In this document: positions 1 through 6,562 of the stretch, piece after piece
How positions within the stretch are numbered: position 1 is the stretch's first letter
How the letters are laid out: the number at the start of each line of letters is the position of its first letter
NCBI GenBank assembly: GCA_025361995.1
Contig: JANYIP010000097.1
Span: 1-8,330, forward strand
Origin: Streptomycetales bacterium
GTDB lineage: Bacteria > Actinomycetota > Actinomycetes > Prado026
DNA: 8,330 nt
Direction: 5' to 3'
Made by a program: the position numbers and the translations under genes
Notes under the pieces: generated by a model
Told to the model about the DNA's origin: nothing
Seen by the model: the letters and a program-made list of their open reading frames with translations, nothing else
The model's database searches: none

Positions 1-107
1 GCGACAGCGGGGGCGGCGGCGGCTGGTCCTTCGGGGGTGGCGACTTCGGCGGGGGCGGCGGGGACTTCGGCGGCGGTGGCGGGGACTCGGGCGGCGGCTC
101 GTTCTGA
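1..107 (+). CDS. C-terminal glycine-rich tail of an upstream protein (partial)
   Basis: Reading from base 3, the frame is open and gives a tail of almost only Gly with spaced Asp-Phe, Asp-Ser and Trp-Ser-Phe, ending in Gly-Gly-Gly-Ser-Phe and TGA at 105-107. GGxxDFGGGG-like units recur. There is no start codon in the window, so this is the 3' end of a longer gene. Such tails with a terminal Ser-Phe are typical of bacterial TPM-domain and DUF2207-type membrane proteins, but no domain is visible here, so that identity is only a guess. The next gene begins 34 bases downstream on the same strand. Confidence 0.6.
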   Translation, partial: DSGGGGGWSFGGGDFGGGGGDFGGGGGDSGGGSF

Positions 108-141
108 TCCCGTACCACCCGTACGGCGCAGCAGCCGGGGC

Positions 142-1230
142 ATGCGGCGTACCGACACTGCACGTGTGAGCTCCTCCCGCGCGTTGCGGACCGCCGCGGC
201 CGGGGTGGTGACCGCTGGCGCACTCACTGCCGCTTTCGCCGTCACACCCTCGGCCGTGGCTTCACCCGGCGGGCTGCGGCACAACCCGATCCCGGTACGC
301 ACCGCGCCCACATCGGCGAACCTGCCGGGCACGTCGTGCCCGGTCTTCCCGGCTGACAACATCTGGCACGCCGACGTCAGCCACCTGCCGGTCAACGTCC
401 ACAGCGCCGCCTGGCTCAGCCACATGCAGGCCTCGACCCGCAACCTCCACCCCGACTTCGGGCCGTCCGGCGGCGTGCCGTACGGCATCGGGTTCACCGT
501 CGTGGCGGGCAGCCACGCGAAGGTAGCGCCGGTCTTCGACTATGCCGACGAGAGCGACCCGGGGCCGTACCCGCTGGGCTCTGACACCTTCATCGAGGGC
601 GGCGCAAACTCCGGTGGAGACATGCACGCGATCATGGTCGACTCCTCGACCTGCCGGCTGTACGAGACTTGGGACACGCGCCAGGTCGGCTCGGTCTGGC
701 ACGCCGGCTCAGGGGCTACCTGGGACCTGGGCAGCAACGCGCTGCGGACCGCCGGTTAGACCTCCGCCGACGCCGCCAAGCTCCCGATCCTGCCCGGCCT
801 GCTGCGCTGGGACGAGGTCCTCTCGGGCAATGTCGACCACGCGATCCGCTTCACCACCAACATCAGCGACACCTCGTATGTCTGGCCGGCCCGGCACGAG
901 GCGGGGTCGGTCAGTGATCCGTCGTACCCGCCGATGGGCGCCTGGTTCCGGTTGCGTGCCACCTACCCCACCACCGGGCTGACGGCGCAGACCATCGTGA
1001 TCATCAACGCGATGAAGAAGCACGGCATGATCCTGGCCGACAACGGCTCACCCTGGTTCTTCCAGGGCACCGCCGACAACGCCTGGCCGGACACGGTGAT
1101 CAGCCAGCTCAAGTCGATCCCGGCGAGTGCGTTCGTCGCCGTCGACGTCTCGTCGCTGCAGGTGTCGGCGAACAGCGGCGCGGCCAGGGCGCCGGCGCCC
1201 GGGGTGGTCCGCCACAACCCCCTCCCATAG
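142..1230 (+). pseudogene. Secreted protein of unknown function, interrupted by an in-frame TAG
   Basis: One frame runs from ATG 142 to TAG 1228-1230 (362 codons) and is broken only by TAG at 757-759 (codon 206). The coding character is the same on both sides. Residues 1-40 look like a Sec signal peptide: basic start, hydrophobic stretch, cleavage after Ala-Val-Ala. The mature part has FPADNIWHADVSHLPVN, then HPDFGPSGG, DYADESDPGPYPLGSDTF, MHAIMVDSSTCRLYETW and, past the stop, TSADAAKLPILPGLLRWDEV, HAIRFTTN, PPMGAWFRLRATY, ADNGSPWFFQG. I recognise this as a conserved actinobacterial secreted family without an assigned function. Cys66 and Cys171 could form a disulfide. ATG 142 is preferred to the in-frame GTG at 37, which lies inside the upstream tail and gives a poor N-terminus. 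If the stop is real, the product is a 205-residue truncated protein. It could also be a sequencing error or a readthrough site. Confidence 0.75.
757..759 (+). other. Premature amber codon, probably a mutated Trp codon
   Basis: The codons around the site read Arg-Thr-Ala-Gly-TAG-Thr-Ser-Ala-Asp-Ala-Ala. As I recall the family, this position is Gly-Trp-Thr-Ser-Ala-Asp-Ala-Ala, so a single G-to-A change (TGG to TAG) explains the stop. The frame continues open for 156 codons afterwards and needs no frameshift. Confidence 0.75.
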
Positions 1231-1252
1231 CTCAGGTGTGGAGCTAGCTCGG

Positions 1253-2641
1253 CTACGAGGGCAACCGGGAGGCGGCCTCGGCGATCGAGCCGGACAGCGA
1301 CGGGTAGACGGTGAACGTGTGCGCCAGCTCGTCCATCGTGAGCCGCTGCTCGATCGCCACGGCGACCGGGAAGACGAGCTCGCTAGCCCGCGGCGCGACC
1401 ACGACGCCACCGACGATGGTCCGCTGACCAGGCAGTGCAAACAGCTTCACGAAGCCGTCCTCGAGCCCCTGCATCTTCGCGCGCGCATTGGTCGACAGCG
1501 GCAGCTTCACCGAGTACGCGACCACGTCGCCGCGATCCACGTCGGCCTGGGTCACCCCGACGGTGGCGATCTCGGGGTCGGTGAAGACGTTGGACGAGAC
1601 GGTCTTGAGGTCGAGCGGACGGACTGCTGAACCGAGCGCGTGCCACATCGCGATCCGCCCCTGCATCGCGGCGACGGAGGCGAGCATGAGGACGCCCGTG
1701 CAGTCACCGGCCGCGTACACCCCGCGCACTGCGGTCCGCGACACCCGGTCGACCTCGATGAAGCCGCCCGCCCCGACGACGACGCCCGCCTCGGCCAAGC
1801 CGATCCCTGCGGTGTTGGGGACCGATCCGACAGCCATCAGTACGTGGCTGCCCTGGACGGTGCTCCCGTCGGCGAGGGTGACCACGACCCGGTCGCCGTC
1901 GCGGCGTACCGACGACGCCCGGGTCCGCGACAGGACCTCCATGCCACGGCGCCGGAAGACGTCCTCGAGCACCTCGGCGGCATCCGGGTCCTCGCCCGGC
2001 AGGACGCGGTCGCGAGAAGACACCAGGACGACCTGGGACCCCAGCGCGAGGTACGCCGACGCGAACTCGGCGCCGGTCACGCCCGAGCCGACCACGATGA
2101 TCCGCTCGGGCAGCTCGGCCAGGTCATAGACCTGCTCCCACGTCAAGATCCGCTGACCGTCCGGCATCGCCTCGGGGAGCACCCGGGGGTGGGCACCGGT
2201 GGCGACCAAGATGGTGTCGGTCTCGATCCGCTCGCTGCTGCCGTCCGCGGCGTCAGCCACGACGTCGCCGTCGTCGAGCCGCCCGGCCCCGTCGATCCAG
2301 CGGACCCCAGCCCGGTCCAGCTGGGCCCTGATGTCCACGGACTGCGCGAGGGCGAGCCGACGGACCCGGGCGTTGACCGCCGCGAGGTCCACCCCGACTC
2401 CCGAGCCGGTCGCAGCTGAGCTGCCCGAGCCGATCCTGACGCCGAGCTCGGCGCTGCCGGCCAGCACGGTCATGACCTCGGCGGTCGCCACCAAGGTCTT
2501 GCTCGGGACGCAGTCAGTGAGGACGGCCGAGCCGCCCGCCCCGGAGCGCTCGACCAGGGTCACCGTGGCCCCGAGGCGGGCCGCCACCAGTGCCGCCTCG
2601 TACCCGCCGGGGCCGCCGCCGATGATCGCGATTCGGGTCAT
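1253..2641 (-). CDS. lpdA: NAD(P)H-quinone dehydrogenase, LpdA-type flavoprotein
   Basis: A 462-residue two-dinucleotide-fold flavoprotein of the pyridine nucleotide-disulfide reductase superfamily. The FAD-binding GGGPGG is at 8-13 with Glu31 closing the second strand. ATGAHP is at 147-152, the NAD(P)-binding GSGVTG at 185-190, the second FAD motif GVYAAGDCTG at 307-316, and a dimerisation domain follows. True lipoamide dehydrogenases have CxxxxC near residue 40 and a C-terminal His-Glu pair. Here the motif is GGSAVLTDCVPSK, with only Cys44, and the tail reads VYPSLSGSIAEAASRL, without the His. Both features match M. tuberculosis LpdA (Rv3303c), which reduces quinones with NAD(P)H and is not part of a 2-oxoacid dehydrogenase. 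The strand after the second GxGxxG ends Val-Ser-Ser-Arg, not in an acidic residue, so NADPH use is possible (inference). The protein should be cytosolic. The gene converges with the secreted-protein gene (22 bases apart) and diverges from the cyclotransferase gene. The ATG has AGGAG 11 bases upstream. Confidence 0.95.
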   Translation of the reverse strand: MTRIAIIGGGPGGYEAALVAARLGATVTLVERSGAGGSAVLTDCVPSKTLVATAEVMTVLAGSAELGVRIGSGSSAATGSGVGVDLAAVNARVRRLALAQSVDIRAQLDRAGVRWIDGAGRLDDGDVVADAADGSSERIETDTILVATGAHPRVLPEAMPDGQRILTWEQVYDLAELPERIIVVGSGVTGAEFASAYLALGSQVVLVSSRDRVLPGEDPDAAEVLEDVFRRRGMEVLSRTRASSVRRDGDRVVVTLADGSTVQGSHVLMAVGSVPNTAGIGLAEAGVVVGAGGFIEVDRVSRTAVRGVYAAGDCTGVLMLASVAAMQGRIAMWHALGSAVRPLDLKTVSSNVFTDPEIATVGVTQADVDRGDVVAYSVKLPLSTNARAKMQGLEDGFVKLFALPGQRTIVGGVVVAPRASELVFPVAVAIEQRLTMDELAHTFTVYPSLSGSIAEAASRLPS

Positions 2642-2652
2642 GGCGACATTCT

Positions 2653-2657
2653 CTCCT
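2653..2657 (-). promoter_or_regulatory. Shine-Dalgarno sequence of lpdA
   Basis: On the minus strand AGGAG lies 11 bases before the lpdA ATG. With the -10 hexamer at 2692-2687 this predicts a short leader of about 38-40 bases. lpdA is therefore probably a leadered gene, unlike the genes at 2700, 3201 and 8147. Confidence 0.5.
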
Positions 2658-2685
2658 GTGCTCTCCGGCGGAGGGCGGCGGCCCG

Positions 2686-2692
2686 TACGCTA
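2686..2692. promoter_or_regulatory. Symmetric TACGCTA: overlapping divergent -10 elements
   Basis: The plus strand gives TACGCT (2686-2691), 8 bases before ATG 2700. The minus strand gives TAGCGT (2692-2687), upstream of lpdA and its Shine-Dalgarno sequence. Both fit the actinobacterial TANNNT -10 consensus. The plus-strand spacing puts transcription start at or next to the ATG, so that mRNA would be leaderless. No convincing -35 hexamer is visible on either side. Confidence 0.5.
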
Positions 2693-2699
2693 GGTGACC

Positions 2700-3152
2700 A
2701 TGGCTCTCTACGCGGCGTATGGCAGCAACTTGGACCCGCGGCAGATGCTTGAGCGCGCCCCACACTCACCGCCGTCCGGGTCCGGGTGGCTGGTGGGCTG
2801 GCGGCTCACCTTCGGCGGCGAGGAGCGGGGCTGGGACGGCCCGCTGGCCACCCTGGTCGAGGACGTCGGTTCCGAGGTCTTCGTGATGCTCTACGACGTC
2901 CCGGCCATGGACGAGCCGGGGCTGGACGCCTGGGAGGGCCCTCAGGTCGGGCTGTACTCCAAGATCCGGGTGCTCGTGCACACCCTGGACGGCGACCACG
3001 GCGCCTGGCTCTACGTGCTCAACGCGTACGAGGGCGGGCTGCCGTCCGCCCGGTACATCGGGATCCTCGCCGACGCCGCCGAGCTGGCCGGCGCCCCGAA
3101 GGACTACGTCGACGCCCTGCGCGCGCGGCCCTGCCGTTCCATCGGCGAGTGA
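2700..3152 (+). CDS. Gamma-glutamylcyclotransferase-like protein
   Basis: About 150 residues, the usual size of a bacterial GGCT-fold protein. From the ATG, the N-terminus MALYAAYGSNLDP carries the YGSN substrate-binding loop of the family. A Glu in LDAWEGP (residue 79 from this ATG) sits where the general acid/base Glu is expected, followed by Tyr-Ser-Lys and the second half of the barrel, which ends in a conserved EGGLPSARYIG and PKDYVDALRAR. The family cyclises gamma-glutamyl amines or peptides to 5-oxoproline, but the substrate of this actinobacterial branch is unknown to me. An in-frame GTG at 2694 lies only two bases past the -10, so ATG 2700, read from a leaderless transcript, is the better start. 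From memory, M. tuberculosis has a similar gene (Rv3304) next to lpdA. No strong link to the purine genes downstream is visible. Confidence 0.85.
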   Translation: MALYAAYGSNLDPRQMLERAPHSPPSGSGWLVGWRLTFGGEERGWDGPLATLVEDVGSEVFVMLYDVPAMDEPGLDAWEGPQVGLYSKIRVLVHTLDGDHGAWLYVLNAYEGGLPSARYIGILADAAELAGAPKDYVDALRARPCRSIGE

Positions 3153-3187
3153 GGCCTGCGCAGCCCTCTTTTGGCGGTCCGCGGGGG

Positions 3188-3193
3188 TAGCGT
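3188..3193 (+). promoter_or_regulatory. -10 element (TAGCGT) of the phosphorylase gene, leaderless
   Basis: TAGCGT matches TANNNT and is followed by exactly 7 bases and then GTG 3201. Transcription start would fall on the GTG. No Shine-Dalgarno sequence precedes this codon, which supports both the promoter and the choice of start. Confidence 0.5.
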
Positions 3194-3200
3194 CCCGGCT

Positions 3201-4010
3201 GTGAACCCCTCCGTGCTGGACGACCCGTACATCGCCGCGAAGATCGCCGCCCAGTCGCTGGCCGAGCTGACCGGCGTCAACCGGCACGACGTGGCCGTGG
3301 TCCTGGGGTCGGGCTGGCTGCCGGCTGCCGAGCTCCTCGGTGTCGCCAGCCACGACCTGCCCGTCACCGACCTGCCCGGCTTCCTGCCCCCGTCCGTCGA
3401 AGGGCACGCCGGGCGGCTGCGCTCGGTCATCGCCGGGGACAAGCGGCTGCTCGTCTTCCTCGGCCGTACCCACCTGTACGAGGGGCGGGGCGTCGCCGCG
3501 GTCGCGCACGCGGTCCGCACCGCCGCCGCCGCCGGCTGCCGGGTGGTGGTGCTCACCAACGGGTGCGGCGGGCTGAACCTGGACTGGGACCCGGGCACGC
3601 CGGTGCTCATCTCGGACCACATCAACCTCACCGGGCGGTCCCCTGTCGAGGGTGCTCGCTTCATCGACGTGACCGACCTCTACTCACCTCGCCTGCGTGC
3701 GCTCTGCCGCGAGATCGACCCGACGCTCCCTGAGGGTGTGTACGCCCAGTTCCCCGGCCCGCACTACGAGACCCCGGCCGAGATCCGGATGGTCCGGGCG
3801 ATCGGCGGCGACCTGGTCGGGATGTCCACCGGGCTCGAGGCGATCGCCGCCCGCGAAGCCGGCCTGGAGGTGCTAGGGCTGTCCCTGGTCACCAACCTCG
3901 CTGCCGGACTCAGCGGGCGCCCGCTGGACCACCACGAGGTCCTGGCCACCGGTCGCGACGCGGCCACCCGGATGGGGCACCTGCTCGCCGATGTCGTGGC
4001 GCGGCTGTGA
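3201..4010 (+). CDS. punA: Purine nucleoside phosphorylase, trimeric class (PunA; called DeoD in M. tuberculosis)
   Basis: A 269-residue enzyme of the trimeric purine nucleoside phosphorylase family. It splits purine (deoxy)nucleosides with phosphate to the free base and (deoxy)ribose-1-phosphate in the cytosol. Phosphate-binding GSGW is at 36-39, and GRTHLYEG at 88-95 holds the Arg, His and Tyr of the active site. LTNGCGG follows at 118-124, DHINLTG at 139-145, and GPHYETPAE at 186-194 contains the purine-binding Glu190. GMST at 207-210 binds ribose and phosphate, and Asn232 in LVTNLAAG is the 6-oxopurine-binding Asn. All key residues are present. An upstream in-frame TTG at 3171 is rejected because the -10 at 3188 points to GTG 3201. 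Its TGA overlaps the GTG of the next gene (GTGA), so the two are almost surely co-transcribed and translationally coupled. Confidence 0.95.
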   Translation: MNPSVLDDPYIAAKIAAQSLAELTGVNRHDVAVVLGSGWLPAAELLGVASHDLPVTDLPGFLPPSVEGHAGRLRSVIAGDKRLLVFLGRTHLYEGRGVAAVAHAVRTAAAAGCRVVVLTNGCGGLNLDWDPGTPVLISDHINLTGRSPVEGARFIDVTDLYSPRLRALCREIDPTLPEGVYAQFPGPHYETPAEIRMVRAIGGDLVGMSTGLEAIAAREAGLEVLGLSLVTNLAAGLSGRPLDHHEVLATGRDAATRMGHLLADVVARL

Positions 4011-6475
4011 CCGGACCCGCAGGTCCGCGCGTCCTGGTCACCGGTGGCTCGGGCTCGGTGGGGACCGCGCTGCGCGCCGGGCTGCCCGCCGCCGGCTGGA
4101 CGGTGCGGTCACTGGACCTGCGGCCCCCCCCGGACCCGCAGCCGGCGCCGCACGAGTCCCTGCTCGGCGACATCCTGGACGACGACGCGCTCGCCGGGGC
4201 GATGGCCGGCTGCGTGGCAGTGGTTCACCTCGCCGCGGTGCTCAGCGATGCCACCATCTCCGAGATCGCGACCTCGCACGTCGTCGGCGTGGCCCGGGTG
4301 CTCGAAGCAGCCCATCGGGCCGGCGTCGAGCGCGTGATCTTCGCGAGCAGCAACCACGCCGTCGGGTTCACCCCGCGCGAACCCTTGCTGGGCATCGACG
4401 TACGACCGCGGCCCGACACCTTCTACGGCGTCGGCAAAGTCGCAGGCGAGGCATTGTGCTCGCTCTACGCCGACCGGTACGGGATGCGGACGCTGTCGTT
4501 ACGGATCGGTTCGTACCTCGAGCGACCGCTGACCCGGCGGCACCTGTCCACCTGGTTGTCACCGGGTGACCTCGTCCGGGTCGTCGACGCCGGCCTGCGC
4601 GCGCCGGACCTGACCTGCGCCGTCGCCTACGGGATCTCCGCCAACACCCGCGGCTGGTGGGACCTCGCGCCCGGCCGGGCGCTGGGGTACGAACCGCAGG
4701 ACGACGCCGAGGCGTATGCAGCCGAGGTCCTCGCCAGCACTCCCGCACCGTCGTCGGACGACCCCGAGGTCACGTTCGTCGGGGGTGCGTACGCCGCGAC
4801 CCCGCGGGTGAACGAGCCGGCTCACGATCGCGCCGCAGACGGGTCGTCCGGCGATCTCTTCGCCCGGGCGCACGCCTGGCTCGCAGAGGACCCCGACGAA
4901 GACACCCGCGGCGAGCTCACCGCTCTCATCGTGGGTGACGACGTCGAGGAGCTCGCGGACCGCTTCGACGGGCGGCTCGAGTTCGGCACGGCAGGGCTGC
5001 GTGGCGCCATGGGGGCCGGCCCGAACCGGATGAACCGAGCCGTGGTGATCCGGGCCGCCGCCGGGCTCGCGGCGTACCTCGTGGGGGCCGGTGGCACGGG
5101 TGGCAGCGTCGTCATCGGGTACGACGCCCGGCACAAGTCCGACGTCTTCGCGCGCGACACCGCGCAAGTATTGGCCGGAGCCGGCCTGCGCGCGCTCCTG
5201 CTCCCGCGGGCGCTGCCCACCCCGGTCCTCGCCCACGCCGTGCGTGCGCTCGGCTGCGTGGCCGGGGTCATGGTCACCGCGTCGCACAACCCGCCGCAGG
5301 ACAACGGCTACAAGGTCTACCTCGCCGCCGGGTCCCAGCTCGCCCCGCCCTTCGACGTCGAGATCTCCGCGCGGATCGATGCGGTCGGACGGCTGGCCGA
5401 CGTTCGCCGGGGTACTGAGTGGGAAGTCCTGGGCGAGGACGTCGTCGAGGCGTACGTCGAGCGGGTGGCCGGGCTCGTCGACCCCTCCGTGCACCGGGAC
5501 ATCCGCATCGTGTACACACCGATGCACGGCGTCGGACGGGATGTCGTCCTTGCTGCCTTTGCCGCGGCCGGGCTGCCGCCGCTCATCGTCGTCCCCGCCC
5601 AGGGTGACCCCGATCCGGACTTCCCGACTGTCGCGTTCCCCAACCCTGAGGAGCCGGGCGCGATGGATCTCGCGCTCGCCGTCGCCCGCGAGGCCACCGC
5701 GGATCTCGTGCTCGCCAACGACCCCGACGCCGACCGCTGCGCCGTCGGGATCCCGGACGGCGCCGGCAGCTATCGGATGCTCACAGGGGACCAGGTCGGT
5801 GCCCTCCTCGCAGTGCACCTGATCCGGCGCGGCGCCGGCGGGACCTTCGCTTGCTCGATCGTCTCCTCGTCCCTGCTAGGGAAGATCGCCTCGGCCGCCG
5901 GGCTCGGCCATGCAGAGACCCTCACCGGCTTCAAGTGGATCACCCAGGTGCCGGGCTTGACCTACGGGTACGAGGAGGCGCTCGGATACTGCGTCGATCC
6001 CGATGCCGTCCGGGACAAGGACGGCATCTCGGCTGGGCTGCTCGTCGCCGAGCTCGCCGCCCAGGTCAAGGCTGCGGGCCGGAGCCTGGCCGATGAGCTC
6101 GACGACATCTCCCGGCGGTACGGCGTGCACGAGACCAGCCAGCTCTCCGTACGCGTCGCCAGCCTGTCCCAGATCGGCGCCGTGATGGCACGGCTGAGGT
6201 CCGAGCCGCCGTCGTCCCTCGGGGGGCGTGCCGTCGAGTCTGTCGACGACCTCAGGCTCGGCAGCGAGGCGCTGCCACCCACCGACGGTCTGCGGTACCG
6301 CCTGGAGGGCGATGCCCGGGTCGTCGTCCGGCCGTCCGGGACCGAGCCGAAGCTCAAGTGCTACCTCGAAGTCGTCGTGCCCGTCGTCTCGTCCCTCGCC
6401 AGCGCCCGCGAGCTCGCCGCTGAACGCATGGCTGCCCTCCGCGCTGACGTGGTGATCGCCACCGCCGTCCGCTGA
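4007..6475 (+). CDS. pmmB: Fusion of a uronate-dehydrogenase-like SDR domain and a PGM2/PmmB-type phosphosugar mutase
   Basis: One uninterrupted 822-codon frame. Residues 1 to about 262 are an extended SDR domain. TGGSGSVG is at 12-19, Asp37 suggests NAD, SSNH is at 114-117, and Tyr140/Lys144 sit in YGVGK. STWLSPGDLV, SANTRGWWD and LGYEPQDDAEAY are patterns of uronate dehydrogenase (Udh) relatives. Residues from about 285 on are a complete alpha-D-phosphohexomutase: FGTAGLRG at 326-333, TASHNPPQDNGYK with phospho-Ser426, metal-binding DPDADR at 572-577, TLTGFKW at 638-644, sugar-binding GYEEALGY at 654-661, and phosphate-binding RPSGTEPK at 775-782. GFKW and EEAxGY are marks of the PGM2 branch, whose human member is a phosphopentomutase. 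M. tuberculosis PmmB, next to deoD, is stand-alone (about 534 residues). A linker of about 25 residues holds an internal GTG at 4808, so a separate 555-residue mutase could also be made. The exact substrates of both halves are uncertain. Confidence 0.88.
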   Translation: MTGPAGPRVLVTGGSGSVGTALRAGLPAAGWTVRSLDLRPPPDPQPAPHESLLGDILDDDALAGAMAGCVAVVHLAAVLSDATISEIATSHVVGVARVLEAAHRAGVERVIFASSNHAVGFTPREPLLGIDVRPRPDTFYGVGKVAGEALCSLYADRYGMRTLSLRIGSYLERPLTRRHLSTWLSPGDLVRVVDAGLRAPDLTCAVAYGISANTRGWWDLAPGRALGYEPQDDAEAYAAEVLASTPAPSSDDPEVTFVGGAYAATPRVNEPAHDRAADGSSGDLFARAHAWLAEDPDEDTRGELTALIVGDDVEELADRFDGRLEFGTAGLRGAMGAGPNRMNRAVVIRAAAGLAAYLVGAGGTGGSVVIGYDARHKSDVFARDTAQVLAGAGLRALLLPRALPTPVLAHAVRALGCVAGVMVTASHNPPQDNGYKVYLAAGSQLAPPFDVEISARIDAVGRLADVRRGTEWEVLGEDVVEAYVERVAGLVDPSVHRDIRIVYTPMHGVGRDVVLAAFAAAGLPPLIVVPAQGDPDPDFPTVAFPNPEEPGAMDLALAVAREATADLVLANDPDADRCAVGIPDGAGSYRMLTGDQVGALLAVHLIRRGAGGTFACSIVSSSLLGKIASAAGLGHAETLTGFKWITQVPGLTYGYEEALGYCVDPDAVRDKDGISAGLLVAELAAQVKAAGRSLADELDDISRRYGVHETSQLSVRVASLSQIGAVMARLRSEPPSSLGGRAVESVDDLRLGSEALPPTDGLRYRLEGDARVVVRPSGTEPKLKCYLEVVVPVVSSLASARELAAERMAALRADVVIATAVR

Positions 6476-6483
6476 CCTCTGCC

Positions 6484-6505
6484 CGGCGCCGCATTTCGGC
6501 CGCCG
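6484..6505 (+). terminator. Terminator-like hairpin after the fusion gene
   Basis: Eight bases past the TGA, CGGCGCCG (6484-6491) pairs with 6497-6505 over eight base pairs with one bulged C (6501) and a five-base CATTT loop. A moderately T-rich stretch (TTCTCTT) follows a few bases on, instead of a true T-run. The location and GC-rich stem fit a terminator of the punA-pmmB transcript. The missing T-run is common in high-GC actinobacteria. Confidence 0.5.
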
Positions 6506-6524
6506 CGAACTTCTCTTCGGCTTC

Positions 6525-6562
6525 CTTAAGCGTTGCCCCCAGGGATAGGGGCAGGTCTTAAG
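6525..6562. repeat. Symmetric composite inverted repeat (two CTTAAG and two GCCCC arms)
   Basis: CTTAAG at 6525-6530, four bases, GCCCC at 6535-6539, eight bases, GGGGC at 6548-6552, four bases, CTTAAG at 6557-6562. All arms are centred on the same axis between 6543 and 6544. The AT-rich CTTAAG palindrome stands out in this GC-rich DNA. It could be an operator for the adjacent XRE-type regulator, a second weak transcription terminator, or a remnant of a small element. The TAA inside the CTTAAG copies closes two of the three plus-strand frames just upstream of the regulator gene. Confidence 0.55.

Noticed and set aside
37..141. N-terminal extension of the secreted protein from GTG 37
   Set aside because: It lies in the glycine-rich tail of the upstream gene in another frame, is low-complexity, and would put about 35 residues before a normal signal peptide.
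1241..1250. Perfect palindrome GAGCTAGCTC between two convergent genes
   Set aside because: It has no loop or T-run and flanks do not extend the pairing. It may be chance or a weak bidirectional end signal; not enough to call a terminator.
2670..2675. GGAGGG as Shine-Dalgarno sequence of the cyclotransferase gene
   Set aside because: It is 24 bases from the ATG, too far, and lies upstream of the -10 element, so it would not be in the transcript.
3171..3200. TTG start at 3171 for the phosphorylase
   Set aside because: It precedes the -10 hexamer at 3188, and the added residues do not resemble the family N-terminus.
4559..5818. Long open frame (419 codons) on the minus strand inside the fusion gene
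   Set aside because: Antisense open frames are usual in high-GC genes. The sequence is Arg/Gly/Val-rich without motifs, while the plus strand encodes clear mutase motifs.
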